From: Diphasiastrum complanatum
Lineage: Eukaryota; Streptophyta; Lycopodiopsida; Lycopodiales; Lycopodiaceae
Assembly: GCA_029204225.1 (NCBI GenBank)
Contig: CM055092.1
Span: 42,785,760-42,813,862 of the forward strand
Reading direction: 5' to 3'
Length of the DNA: 28,103 bases
This document shows, in pieces, positions 9,151-18,010 of the stretch (position 1 is its first letter; each line of letters opens with the position of its first letter). The notes under the pieces were generated by a model. The model did no database searches and was not told the origin of the DNA. It was given only the letters and a program-made list of their open reading frames with translations. Position numbers and translations under genes: made by a program.

Positions 9151-10828
9151 TATCATCCACCACCCCATTCATAAGAGTGGTGACCCCATGAAACCTAATA
9201 ACTATCGTACCATTATGATTGGGCACATTGTAGCGAAATTTATGGTACTATCTGTCAGTTAGTGATCAGTTGTGAGGCAGAGACACGTCTACCACATGCT
9301 TTGGGGCAGGCCGACGTCAGGACAACATTCCACCACTAATTATGTGTTCACACTTCGTGCTATCATTGAGGAGGCCAGATCCAAGCATGAGAGAGTCTAT
9401 TGGTGTTTTCTAGATTTCTAGAAACCTTTCGACTTGGTCCCACATCATGTGCTCATCCAAAGGCTGAGGGATTTTGATTTTTCCACTAATACCATATTGC
9501 TTGTCATGGCAATATATGAGCAGGTTTGGGGATGATTGAGATCAGATGAGGGTCTCTCTGAGAGTTAGGAGCAGTATTGGGGTGAAGCAGGGTTGTTCCC
9601 TCTCCCCCACACTCTTTGGTTTGTACATTGATGAGCTTGAGAGGGCCATCAACTAGGATGGTGGTATTGGTTGCAGGCTTGGTGATATACTCATTTCCAT
9701 TCTACTTTATGCTGACGATGTGGCATTGCTTTCTTCTTCTGGGGAGGGGTTTCAGCGACATTTAGACACATTACAAGTCTTTCGAGACTTATTTAGTTTG
9801 ACTGTGCATACCAGGAAAACCCAGATCATGATCTTTAATACCTCCAGGACCTTTATGCAACAACAGGTGTTCACTCTAGGAGGACATCCACTTGAGGTGA
9901 TATCCTCTTACAGTTATTTGGGTACTTCCTTCACTAGTCCTACGTTTAGTATGGACACACTGCCAGAGGTAGACTACGTAAGGGTCATGCCTCATTGGTT
10001 AGTCTCGAGCGTTTTTGCTTCAAGAAGTACATTCGGGATGCCTCGACTAAGTGTAACCTATTTGACACTATTGTTACACCCACAACTATGGATGCAGCGA
10101 AGGCTTGGTGCACTGGGATTCTCGAGTTAGAGTGGACTAGCATTTCTCGTCTACAGATCAGTATGCTTGCACGTTTGATCCAGGCCAAACCATTTGTTCC
10201 TCACCAGATTATACTTGCTGAGTTATTGTACAACTTTAGCTGTATGACTCCCCATTGTACCATATCTCATACTTTCATTTCTTGAGGGCAGAGGAGAGTT
10301 TTTGTTTAGTCTCCATTGGTGAATACCTAGTATTTGTTGTTGTTTGGTTATGGAGACATTTATATGCTCCTTTCAATATTTATCACACTTGAGATGTACT
10401 TACTTGGTCTTATATGCCTTTTGGCATTAAAAGACATTGATAAAGGCCTATCACACTGCCTCAAATTCACATTGGGCCAGCTCAGGGTGTCTTCTTACCA
10501 ACTAGCTATTGAGACTGGGAGGTTTCACAGTATTCCTGGAGAGGAGCGAATTTGCCAGTTATGCTCTTTAGGTGAGGTGGAATCTGAGGAGCATTTTATC
10601 TTTAAATGCCATGTATACTATGAGATCAGAGGGAAATATCACTGTTTGTTTCGAGACATGCCCACCACTCTACGATCTCTCATAGCCTATGAGGATTCTC
10701 GGTGTGTCGCTCTTATGGTACGAGAGATGTTCATAATGCGGAGAGGTCTATGCGGGACATCTCAGCATTTTACCCTTCAGTCATTGATTACCTCTTTCTT
10801 CTCTAGACGGAGATCATGGTCTCCTTAA
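9150..10828 (+). pseudogene. 5'-truncated, decayed LINE (non-LTR retrotransposon) ORF2 relic
   Basis: This is a non-LTR reverse transcriptase that would act by target-primed reverse transcription. In order I see: HKSGDPMKPNNYRTIMIGH (from about 9167); a decayed D-F-x-K-P-F-D block near 9412-9435; IGVKQGCSLSPTLFGLYIDE (about 9576-9635); the active-site YADD at 9708-9719; an SYSYLGTSF segment (about 9908-9934); and a thumb-like region in another frame (about 9995-10230). A CCHC zinc-binding tail of the form C-x2-C...H-x4-C follows near 10552-10612, as in many non-LTR elements. No apurinic endonuclease domain is seen upstream, so the 5' end is missing. Several frameshifts and stops (TAG near 9418 and 9653; frame changes near 9990 and 10290) make it dead. 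No poly-A tail or target duplication was identified. Confidence 0.82.
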
Positions 10829-10919
10829 TCTCTCTCTTTCCTGCTTTCTAGGGTTAAGTCTTGCTTATGTGATGCTTTCATAGCTTAGCTCTAGATCAGC
10901 TGGGGCTCTATTCGTAACT

Positions 10920-10931
10920 TGGTATCAGAGC
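10920..10931 (+). other. Primer-binding site of element A (initiator tRNA-Met)
   Basis: TGGTATCAGAGC is the standard complement of the 3' end of plant initiator tRNA-Met used to prime minus-strand DNA of LTR elements. It marks the LTR/leader border of gypsy element A. The bases just before it (about 10832-10919) would be the end of its 5' LTR, but no second LTR copy was found to confirm that. Confidence 0.85.
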
Positions 10932-10957
10932 ACTTTTCTGTGCACTACTTTTTTCAG

Positions 10958-11500
10958 ATTTAGTAGAGGCTGTCCAGTGCCCTACTAACCCATCACTTTC
11001 GTCGATTTTTTCATCAGATTTCCATCGTTTTTTCAGATTTAGTAGAGGCTGTCCAGCGCCCTACTAACCCATCACTTCCGTTGATTTTTTCATCATATTT
11101 CTATCGTTTTTCCAGATTTGGTAGAGGCTGGCCAGCGCCCTACTACCTTGTCACTTTTGTCGATTTTCTCCACCGATTTGCTGCCCATTTCGTGGCTTGA
11201 TTGGAGGCTGTCCAGCGCCCTACTTCATCACCATTTTTAGCGGTTTTCTCCATTTTTTTTTTTCAGGTTATGTGCGGATTTTGGTAGCTGCTGCCTAGCG
11301 CCCTACTACCTTGCCATCTTCGACGGATTTCTCCACCGATTTGCTGTCCATTTTGCTGATTGTTTGGAGGCTGTCCAGTGCCCTACTTCATCCCCATTTT
11401 CAGTGGTTTTTCCATCATGTTGCAGGACATTTGTGGATCTTACTAGCTGCTGCCCAACACCCATTGTTCCTTATCTGCCTCTGTTTTAGACCCTGATGCT
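10958..11500 (+). repeat. Seven-copy ~80-bp tandem repeat in the leader of element A
   Basis: Cores resembling CTGTCCAGCGCCCTACT start at 10970, 11049, 11128, 11208, 11291, 11371 and 11450, giving periods of 79, 79, 80, 83, 80 and 79. Each unit also holds a T-rich segment with CGATTTTxTCCA-like words. Copies 1-2 are most alike, and copies 4 and 6, and 5 and 7, pair best with each other, suggesting a later dimeric unit. The array lies between the primer-binding site and gag, the position of a packaging or leader region. Confidence 0.9.
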
Positions 11501-11527
11501 TTGATGCTAGCTATTAACAGTCTATAG

Positions 11528-12755
11528 CAACAGATTGTGGATATGCAAGCTAAGCACAGTCGGGATCAGCGGGATCTCAAGGAATTGATGCAGCTAAGGC
11601 AATTGGTGCATCAACCCTTGTTCACTTCTGAAGTGTTTGTTGGGGAAAAGAAGGATAGAACCCCGGAGGCGGTCTTGCAATGGCTGGATCGATGGAATTC
11701 GCACTTTTCCATGCACGAGATCAATCTCGCCGTCATGTACCTGCAAGGTAAAGCATTTACCTGGTGGCAAGTTATTAGGGGTAAGCCTGAAGTTCCAAGG
11801 AATTGGGAGGATTTTTGTAAGGCCTTTAAGGCGGCCCCTTCCCATTCTTGATGATTTTGAATTTTACTGTCAGTATGCAACGATCCATATGGGGAACCAA
11901 CCCCTGGATCAGTATTTACAAGAGTTTCAAGAGGTCTATTCTCGTTTTGCAACTAGAATAGATCCTTTGCTAGTAAAGTTGCATTTTATACTGGGGTTGC
12001 CAAGAGACTACCAGCTAGAGGTCAGGAGGAACCAGCCTCTTACCCTCGAGGATGCTGTTCGCTTCGCTAGAATCTACGATGATACTCGTACGATGGCTAA
12101 GCCTGAGACTAGTGTCTTGCCCGACGTAAAGGGTAAGAGGCCTTTCTTTCCAAAGAAATCGAAAGATAAGGCAAAGGAAGGGGCTTCAGGTTCAGGGAAA
12201 TCGAAGAAAAAATCTACCTTGGACCAGGAAACCTTCATGAAAGCCAGAAGCGACAATCTGTGCTTCAATTGCATGGAACCAGGTCATGTCGCGAAGGAAT
12301 GTCCAAAGAAACGGAAAGCTAAAGGGGCATCTTTTAAGACGCCAGGTAACTCTAGCATATCTAGTGTAGATCTTTCCTTTGCTGGTAATTTTGAGTGCGA
12401 GCATTGTTGTTTTAATACGGCTATTTTTGGCCCTCATGACCTCATTCGGATGAAGGGGGTTGTGGGTGGCCAAGCCGTAACTGTTTTATTTGACGATGGT
12501 TCCACACATAATTTTATTAACGCTAATTTGTTGCAGAAGCTAAAGGTGGAAACAAGGCAAAGTGAGCACCGATACACAGTGAAGCTGGCAACGGGAGCAG
12601 AAAGCCAAGTTTGGGACCGGATAGTCCCATGTCTACCAATAGAGATTCAAGCCGATAAGGATAAATTAGACTTTCATATTATGAATCTAGATAGGGTAGA
12701 TGTTATACTTGGTAAGGAGTGGTTCTATGAGAGGAACGAGTCTATGAAGAAAAAC
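11528..12755 (+). pseudogene. Element A gag and protease N-terminus (frameshifted)
   Basis: Gag is the capsid/nucleocapsid precursor of the Ty3/gypsy element. The first frame runs from after a TAG at 11525-11527 to a stop at 11851 and includes a gypsy gag core with WLDRW and FTWWQVIRG. The rest is in another frame from about 11845, so one indel lies near 11830-11845. Next come a Lys-rich linker and a CCHC zinc knuckle (CFNCMEPGHVAKEC, about 12261-12302). The reading frame then passes without a break into an aspartic protease with DDGSTHNFI (from 12492) and ILGKEWF. The usual D-S/T-G active-site triplet reads D-D-G here. The homology stops at the 81-bp repeat at 12756. Confidence 0.82.
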
Positions 12756-13298
12756 TATGTTACAATCCTTACTTACTGCAAACCTCCAGGTGCCGGTTAA
12801 CCACAAGAGACCGAATGATTCACGTTCCACCCCACCGTAGGACCTAATCCGGGTCCACCCACCACCTTGGCCTGTGACCGTATCAAGCTGGATCCGACGT
12901 CCCTCCCAGACGGCGTCCCATACCACTGCCTAGGCACTCAGCCATCTCCTCACGCTAGCAAGCATCTTGGCCGTGCACACGCTCTCCATCCACCTGCTCC
13001 TAGGTAGATAGAATGGATGGCAAATGAGTCCTCCTCCCCTTGTATACCTCCAAGGAGAGAGACTCCAAGCCATGTGCACACCTAGATCATGACACGTGGC
13101 AACCATGCAGGTTCACGAGTCACCGGTCAAGTCTACAGGCCCAGTCATCGTCCAGTCTCAAGTCTGGGTTTGGGACCCAAGGGAGTTGGGTCCCTAACAT
13201 TCCCTCTTCCTTAACCATATGTTACAATCCTTACTTACTGCAAACCTCCAGGTGCCGGTTAACCACAAGAGACCGAACGATTCACGTTCCACCCCGCC
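12756..13298. repeat. 543-bp structure flanked by 81-bp direct repeats
   Basis: 12756-12836 and 13218-13298 are identical except for two bases and enclose 381 bp of GC-richer DNA. TATGTTACA occurs at the start of both copies and again at 13300-13308, directly after the second. The spacer contains ACACGTGGCAA (G-box core). Near its right end, read on the - strand, an AAGGAAGAGGGA purine tract (13203-13214) is followed by TGTTAGGGACCC (13190-13201), which resembles a polypurine tract next to an LTR start. A TRIM-like or LTR-derived insertion is the best guess. No protein is encoded. Confidence 0.6.
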
Positions 13299-13308
13299 AT
13301 ATGTTACA

Positions 13309-14360
13309 GTTTGTCAGTACAGTGATATTAGTTATGATCAAGGTTATCACGATACTTGCTATTCCTACCACTCGCTCTTCTATGATAGTGGAGCAAGTTT
13401 TTCAGGATTTTTCCCATTTATGGACCTTACGTATCATTTAGTTTCCTACACACTAGCATGCCACTATAGTCCCCAATATTGGGATTGATTATGGAAAGTT
13501 TAAGATAATGATAAAATGACCACGTTGAAAACTCTTATGCTATTGAGATTATTTTGGGGTTTCACCGTGTTTTTCAGAAAACTCACTAAAATTATGCCCA
13601 GCTAGTGGCACATTTGAAAGGATCAATTCATAAAAAACTAGTCCTCCTAAGCCCATTTATTTGACTGACAAGTTAGATGAGAATTATAGAATTTTCAAGG
13701 ATCTAATCATCTCCACTCACTTGTTGCACATTGTTGATCCTAGGTTGTATGTTGTTAAGAGGAATCAAGCAATTCAATATTTGGTGCACTCCATTGATTC
13801 AACGTGGCAACTACACACATTGGGCTTCACTAGTGTATGCTTGATTTTGATGTTAGTAGCTACATGCTGCTGGTGTGATTCCTCTACCTCTTGTGATTGA
13901 TTGTTCCATAGCTTGGGGGCTAGATCTGTTTGATCTAGGTTTGGTTGGGTTGGTTTGTCCACCATCCGATTCCCTTTTGTTGCGGTTTGCTTAGCTATTG
14001 TATCCTTGGTGAGGGACTTTATAGTGGTATCAATGCACAACGTAGGTATTCCATTCAAGAAATGAAACTTTTTGCTGCTATCCACACATTGAAATCCTAA
14101 AGGAATTATCTCGATGGATTATGGAAGTAAATGTGTTGTGTACTAATCATTGTTCCTTTTTTTATCTTTGTAACCACATTGATCTTTGTCGTCATAAGGC
14201 TAGGTAGATTAAAATCTCGGCTTTGAGATCGATAACACGAAGGGGTCTACCAATCAGGTAGTAGATTCCCTTAGTACGACATGTAAAGTGAAAACATTTT
14301 TGTTGATCGAGATTTGTATTAAGAACAATTTGGTCACTATTTACGAGTTGCAAGGGAGAG
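13309..14360. other. AT-rich DNA between element A and the LTR nest, no gene recognised
   Basis: Open frames here are short and I assign none. A peptide near 13661-13720 (TDKLDENYRIF) loosely resembles the start of a Ty1/copia gag domain. This would fit the 5' part of old element D, whose protease lies just downstream on the same strand. The resemblance is too weak to call. Confidence 0.4.
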
Positions 14361-14530
14361 TGAAACTGACATAGGCAACTTGAGTTATTCTCTGCTGCAT
14401 TCACCGCACAATCCACCTGTGGTGGACGGTTAATAGACTCTTGAGCTGTAAAGCATATGACTCTTCATAGGAGCTGGTTCAACCTTTGAAGAGTTGAGTA
14501 ATGGCAACAAATGTGCTTCGGAGATATATC
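14360..14530 (+). pseudogene. Element D, left part: decayed Ty1/copia protease region
   Basis: Translation of this stretch, allowing stops, parallels the protease region of element C line by line. A VARESETDI-type segment comes first, then ELFSAA, LIDS followed by a stop in the catalytic motif, KHMTLHRSWF, and finally FGDI at the break. It is interrupted by at least three stops. The break at 14530 is the insertion point of element C: the matching continuation (STHEVNSEGTVP) resumes at 25674, after one copy of the 5-bp duplication. D is the oldest layer of the nest and lies on +, opposite to C. Confidence 0.72.
14526..14530. other. Target site duplication of element C, left copy (ATATC)
   Basis: ATATC directly precedes the left LTR of C and is repeated directly after its right LTR at 25671-25675. 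Five bases is normal for LTR-element integrase. Confidence 0.9.
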
Positions 14531-14921
14531 TAACAAAATTCAAGGCCTAGCTATGGAGTATCATAACAACATAGTAAGCACACTATGAAAGCTTGAAAAA
14601 ACCAACTATGGAGTAGAAGACAAAAGCAAGAGAGAGAGAACTTCAAAGCTCACACAACTTGAATGATTATTCAAAGAGTAGTAGGGTGTAGAAACCCCTC
14701 CAAACTAAGGGCCACTTTTAGCATGTAATGTATAGAGGTGGTGTCTTGTTAATTCTAGCTCTAGAACCCACATGGGTCCTCAACCTACTTGTTATTACTT
14801 GCCTAATTAGCACAAGTGGGGTGTACTATGTACACAAATGTTTTACCCCCATGTCTTATGCACAACTTACAAGTTACAAGTATATAAGCCTTAAGGGGCA
14901 AAATAGGCATTTATTTCAACA
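14531..14921 (-). repeat. Element C 3' LTR (391 bp, - strand)
   Basis: This LTR matches the right LTR at 25279-25670, differing at about 14 bases and one indel by eye. Its inner end is adjacent to a polypurine tract (14922-14931), which fixes orientation as -. The outer terminus reads TAAC instead of the expected TGAC, a G-to-A change at the terminal dinucleotide. Several of the differences are C/T or G/A transitions. Confidence 0.93.
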
Positions 14922-14931
14922 CCCCCCCTCA
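14922..14931 (-). other. Polypurine tract of element C
   Basis: CCCCCCCTCA on + reads TGAGGGGGGG on -, immediately before the 3' LTR. This is the expected plus-strand primer site of the copia element. Confidence 0.85.
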
Positions 14932-14935
14932 ATGG

Positions 14936-14940
14936 CTATT
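14936..14940. other. Target site duplication of element B, left copy (CTATT)
   Basis: CTATT immediately precedes the 5' LTR of B and recurs immediately after its 3' LTR at 21262-21266. The site lies in the last codons of element C pol. Confidence 0.93.
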
Positions 14941-15298
14941 TGTTACGAGCTCGTAACCAGTGCCGAACCCTAGAGAACACAGATAGGTCAGATACCACAG
15001 TCAGGGTCGTGTCCAGCGTACATGACCAACAGGGCAAGACAGTGTGAGTAGTGTGCCCCAGCACGGTCCATAGCCATGGCGGGCCTAACACAGCCTAGGG
15101 ACCCTGTCAGCAGGATAGGGCCCCCAGTTGGGTCCCGACGTGCAGTCGGCCACGTCAGTGCCACGTGGCCGACACTTGGCAGTAGCATGCTACCAGTCCT
15201 CACACTGGGCTAGGAGGGGCTTACTCTATATCAGGGAGTAGGCAAGGTTGGGTGGATCAGTTAGTGTTTGCCCTACTGTGGTGTTAAGATCTATTTCA
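14941..15298 (+). repeat. Element B 5' LTR (358 bp)
   Basis: The LTR starts TG and ends CA. After the first T it begins with a perfect 16-bp palindrome, GTTACGAGCTCGTAAC. It carries a G-box palindrome GCCACGTGGC (about 15160-15169) and a possible TATA element CTCTATATCA (about 15224-15233) that would drive the element transcript. It differs from the 3' LTR at about six bases and one indel. The primer-binding site follows after one base. Confidence 0.96.
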
Positions 15299-15299
15299 C

Positions 15300-15311
15300 T
15301 GGTATCAGAGC
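15300..15311 (+). other. Primer-binding site of element B (initiator tRNA-Met)
   Basis: TGGTATCAGAGC lies one base after the 5' LTR end. The untranslated leader from here to the gag start at 16107 (about 800 bp) shows no conserved open frame. It ends in a T/C-rich tract (about 16058-16075) shortly before gag. Confidence 0.93.
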
Positions 15312-16106
15312 CATCTCCATCTTTGGGAGCTTAGTAGCAGCAGTAGAAAAAGCTATCAGGAGATAGGAAAAATCTCTCAGATTCTCAGAGAGGAATAGAG
15401 GAGGAGGATCGCTGTAGATGCAGCCTTCAAACCTTTGAAATTCACTGAGAAATTACAGTAGTAAGGAGTCAGATTCCATGTACAGGTAACTCACTGGAAG
15501 GGCAGCTATCCATCGCTGATTTCAGAGACCTTTTTGCAGATTTCCAGCGGAAATAGAGTAGGAAATAGCAAGTAGATCCATCGCTGTACATACAGGGATC
15601 TACTTCTGTTTTCAAAGTGCAATTTCAGTAGAGCTAAGCGGATTTCAAGCTGAGATTTCCCAGCAGGGTCAGCGCTGCCAATACTTCTGAGTTTTCAGGT
15701 TTCTGACAAAGTTTTGGGCCCTAACTTGGAAGATTTGGAGCACTAGTACTTCGACCAGATCAGCGAGTAGGGGGCTTCTGAAATTTCAGAATTCAGAAGT
15801 GCTTTCGGACTTCAAATTTGCCTTCTTGTGGACAAATTGGGGTGCTGTCAGACCAGCGAGGGGGGGTAGCAAAAAAAATTTCAGATCTTTTGCATTTTTT
15901 TCCGCCTCCTATTCAGATTTCTCAAAGCCACAGGTCTGAAAGCAGTGGAGGAAGAGCTGAAAGGGCTTTTCTTGATCCTCTCTATGGAAGTACAGTCCTC
16001 AAAAACAGGTAAGTCATCTTTCCTTTCCCTTGTACAGTTGTAAATTAGTCTTTTAGACTTTTTTTTTTCCTTCAGAAGTTAAGGTAGTTCTCTTTCAGTT
16101 CTGAAG

Positions 16107-17318
16107 ATGACCACTCCTCAGGGACCTGATCAACCCCCGGAGAGAGGCTTCGACGAACTTGAAACAGAAGCCTTGGCTTACAGGAAAGGGAAGGAACCTA
16201 TGGAAGTAGAAGAACAGGAACAGTTCGCCGAAGAACTCGACGAACTGGTTACCAAGGAGCAATTCCTCCAATTGGTAACAGAAGTGGATGAACTGAAGTT
16301 GGCATTAGCCAATTTCAAGTCCAGTGTGGACGACTCGTTCGCTGAACTCAAAAACTTGATTTTGAGTTCCGCGAAAGGAAGCCTTCCCTCCACTTCTCAG
16401 TTATCCCCTTCTCCACTTCCATCAGTTTCGGGTGAGACTTTACGGTCTCACCCCAGTGTTTTTAAAGACTTAAAACCTCCTACTTTTAATGGGGAAGAGA
16501 AGGATAGAAATGCAGATATTCTACAAACCTTCCTCAGCAAATGGAAGAACATTCATGCTCTTAAACAGACCCCTGACCATTTGCAAGCTATTGAGGCCAG
16601 TCTTTCCTTAGGGCCTATGGCCTATAAGTGGTGGTTAAATCTCCAGGAGACTGGGCAGACTCCCCGGTCATGGAAAGCTTTTGAAGAAGCTTTCCTAAGA
16701 GAATTTCTACCAGAGAATGAACTTGATAGAGCCTGGGAAGCCTGGGAAAGAACAGTAATGGACAAGTCCCTCATCCAATATATCTCGCAGTATCGAGAAG
16801 CAATTTTAAAGATTAAAAATATGGATGACTATCAGAAAATCAGGGGATTTGTCCGTGGCCTCAAAGATGAATATAAAGTAGAGGTCCAGAGAAACTCGCC
16901 TGCTACCCTTGAGCAAGCTCTCAGATATGATCAAATCTATGATGATTCAGTGGGTAGGAAGAAGGCGAGACAACAGCCACTTTCTGAGCAGCCTTCTCAG
17001 AAAGACTTTCAATCTAAAAAGAAATTTTTAAAAAGAAAGAAAGAAGACAAATTTAAAGGTGAAGCTCCTCAGAAACGCCCTTCACTCATACAGCCCTTAA
17101 AACCAGATGATTTTGAGAAAGCCAAACAAGAACGTTTGTGCTTTGTGTGTATGGGCAAGGGACACACAGTCAGACAGTGTCCCAAGGGGCCTTTCACTAA
17201 AAAAGATAAGAAAGATAAAAAACAAGTTCATCTTGTTCAGACTGTATGTTTCCCAGTGACTCGGCAGCTTCCGAGATCAAAGTGTGTCATGAAGATCATG
17301 AACACTGTTGCCAGCTGA
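16107..17318 (+). CDS. Element B gag polyprotein (403 aa)
   Basis: This is the structural precursor that builds the virus-like particle and binds element RNA. An acidic N-terminus (about residues 10-55) precedes a predicted coiled region (LVTEVDELKLALANFK). A Pro/Ser linker follows, then the gypsy gag core with KWWLNLQETG and FLREFLPENE (about residues 172-210) and RGFVRGLKDEYKVEV (about 248-262). Lys-rich linkers lead to a CCHC zinc knuckle (CFVCMGKGHTVRQC, about residues 346-359). The start is the first ATG after the long leader. The frame is intact to a TGA at 17316. The protease frame is -1 relative to gag and overlaps its last 100 nt. Confidence 0.92.
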   Translation: MTTPQGPDQPPERGFDELETEALAYRKGKEPMEVEEQEQFAEELDELVTKEQFLQLVTEVDELKLALANFKSSVDDSFAELKNLILSSAKGSLPSTSQLSPSPLPSVSGETLRSHPSVFKDLKPPTFNGEEKDRNADILQTFLSKWKNIHALKQTPDHLQAIEASLSLGPMAYKWWLNLQETGQTPRSWKAFEEAFLREFLPENELDRAWEAWERTVMDKSLIQYISQYREAILKIKNMDDYQKIRGFVRGLKDEYKVEVQRNSPATLEQALRYDQIYDDSVGRKKARQQPLSEQPSQKDFQSKKKFLKRKKEDKFKGEAPQKRPSLIQPLKPDDFEKAKQERLCFVCMGKGHTVRQCPKGPFTKKDKKDKKQVHLVQTVCFPVTRQLPRSKCVMKIMNTVAS

Positions 17319-18010
17319 CCTCTGCAATGCTAGCGAGACCCTTCAGCTTTGGGCCGCATGACCTAGTACGTATGCATGGGAAAGTTGGTAACCAGTCAGT
17401 AAGAGTCATGGTTGATGATGGGGCAACCCATAATTTCATCAACCACACCCTGGTTAAAAAGCTTAAACTACCAGAAGTACCTAGTCAGCATAGGTACATA
17501 GTTTCATTAGCTAAGGGTGAAGATAAAAAAATATGGGAAACTATGGTAAGTAAGTTAAATCTTGGTATTCAGGGGTACCAAGATGAAATAAACTTTCAGA
17601 TAATGCACCTGGATCGAACAGACATTGTTCTCGGGAGAGATTGGCTCTACAGTTTAGGACCTTCCCTCCACAGAAACTATCAGGAGAACACCCTCAGCTT
17701 TCAGCATAAAGGCCGAGAGATCCAGTTGCATGGGGAGCATGACGTTCCCAACAACCCTATGGTCTGCAGTTCAGAGCTCTGTCAGCTAATCGGAGACGAA
17801 GACCATCAGGTATTCTTATGTGACTTTCAGTTTATTCCTGAAGTTTCTATTTCCAGTTCTATTCAGCAGAAAATCAGTAAATTAGAAACTTTATTGTCTA
17901 AATTTAAAGACGTTTTTCCTGAAGATTTACCACATGGTTTACCACCTAGCAGAGAGGTAGATCATGTAATAAACCTAGTACCAAGTACCAGGTACAACAC
18001 CTGTTTCTAA
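17219..18010 (+). pseudogene. Element B pol, segment 1: aspartic protease and pol N-terminus
   Basis: This frame is open from after a TAA at 17216-17218 and lies -1 to gag. It begins to match element A at KVCHEDHEHCC, then FGPHDLVRMHGKVG. The retropepsin-like protease follows, with catalytic region VDDGATHNFIN (from about 17410) and the flap/C-terminal IVLGRDWL. The active-site triplet is D-D-G where D-S-G or D-T-G is usual, as in element A. The segment continues to LETLLSKFKDVFPEDLP, the usual lead-in to the reverse transcriptase. The frame runs to a stop at 18010 because of a break near 17984-17990, where AGTACCA repeats the preceding bases (a 7-bp tandem duplication). The protease itself is intact. 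Confidence 0.88.

Larger units (their letters stand above)
10920..12755 (+). mobile_element. Element A: Ty3/gypsy retrotransposon, 5' half only
   Basis: The fragment consists of a primer-binding site, a repeat-rich leader, gag and the start of protease. There is no reverse transcriptase, RNase H or integrase. Homology to the gypsy protease region stops near 12755, where an 81-bp direct repeat begins. No 3' LTR was found downstream. It is therefore a truncated, dead copy on the same strand as the host gene and as element B. Confidence 0.8.

Noticed and set aside
5616-11500. CRISPR-like array from regular repeats
   Set aside because: The 80-bp units in element A are contiguous tandem repeats without unique spacers, and the genome is a plant's.
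13219-13488. FYDSGAS peptide that resembles a copia protease motif
   Set aside because: The surrounding residues do not match the family, and the frame starts inside the 81-bp repeat. Probably chance.
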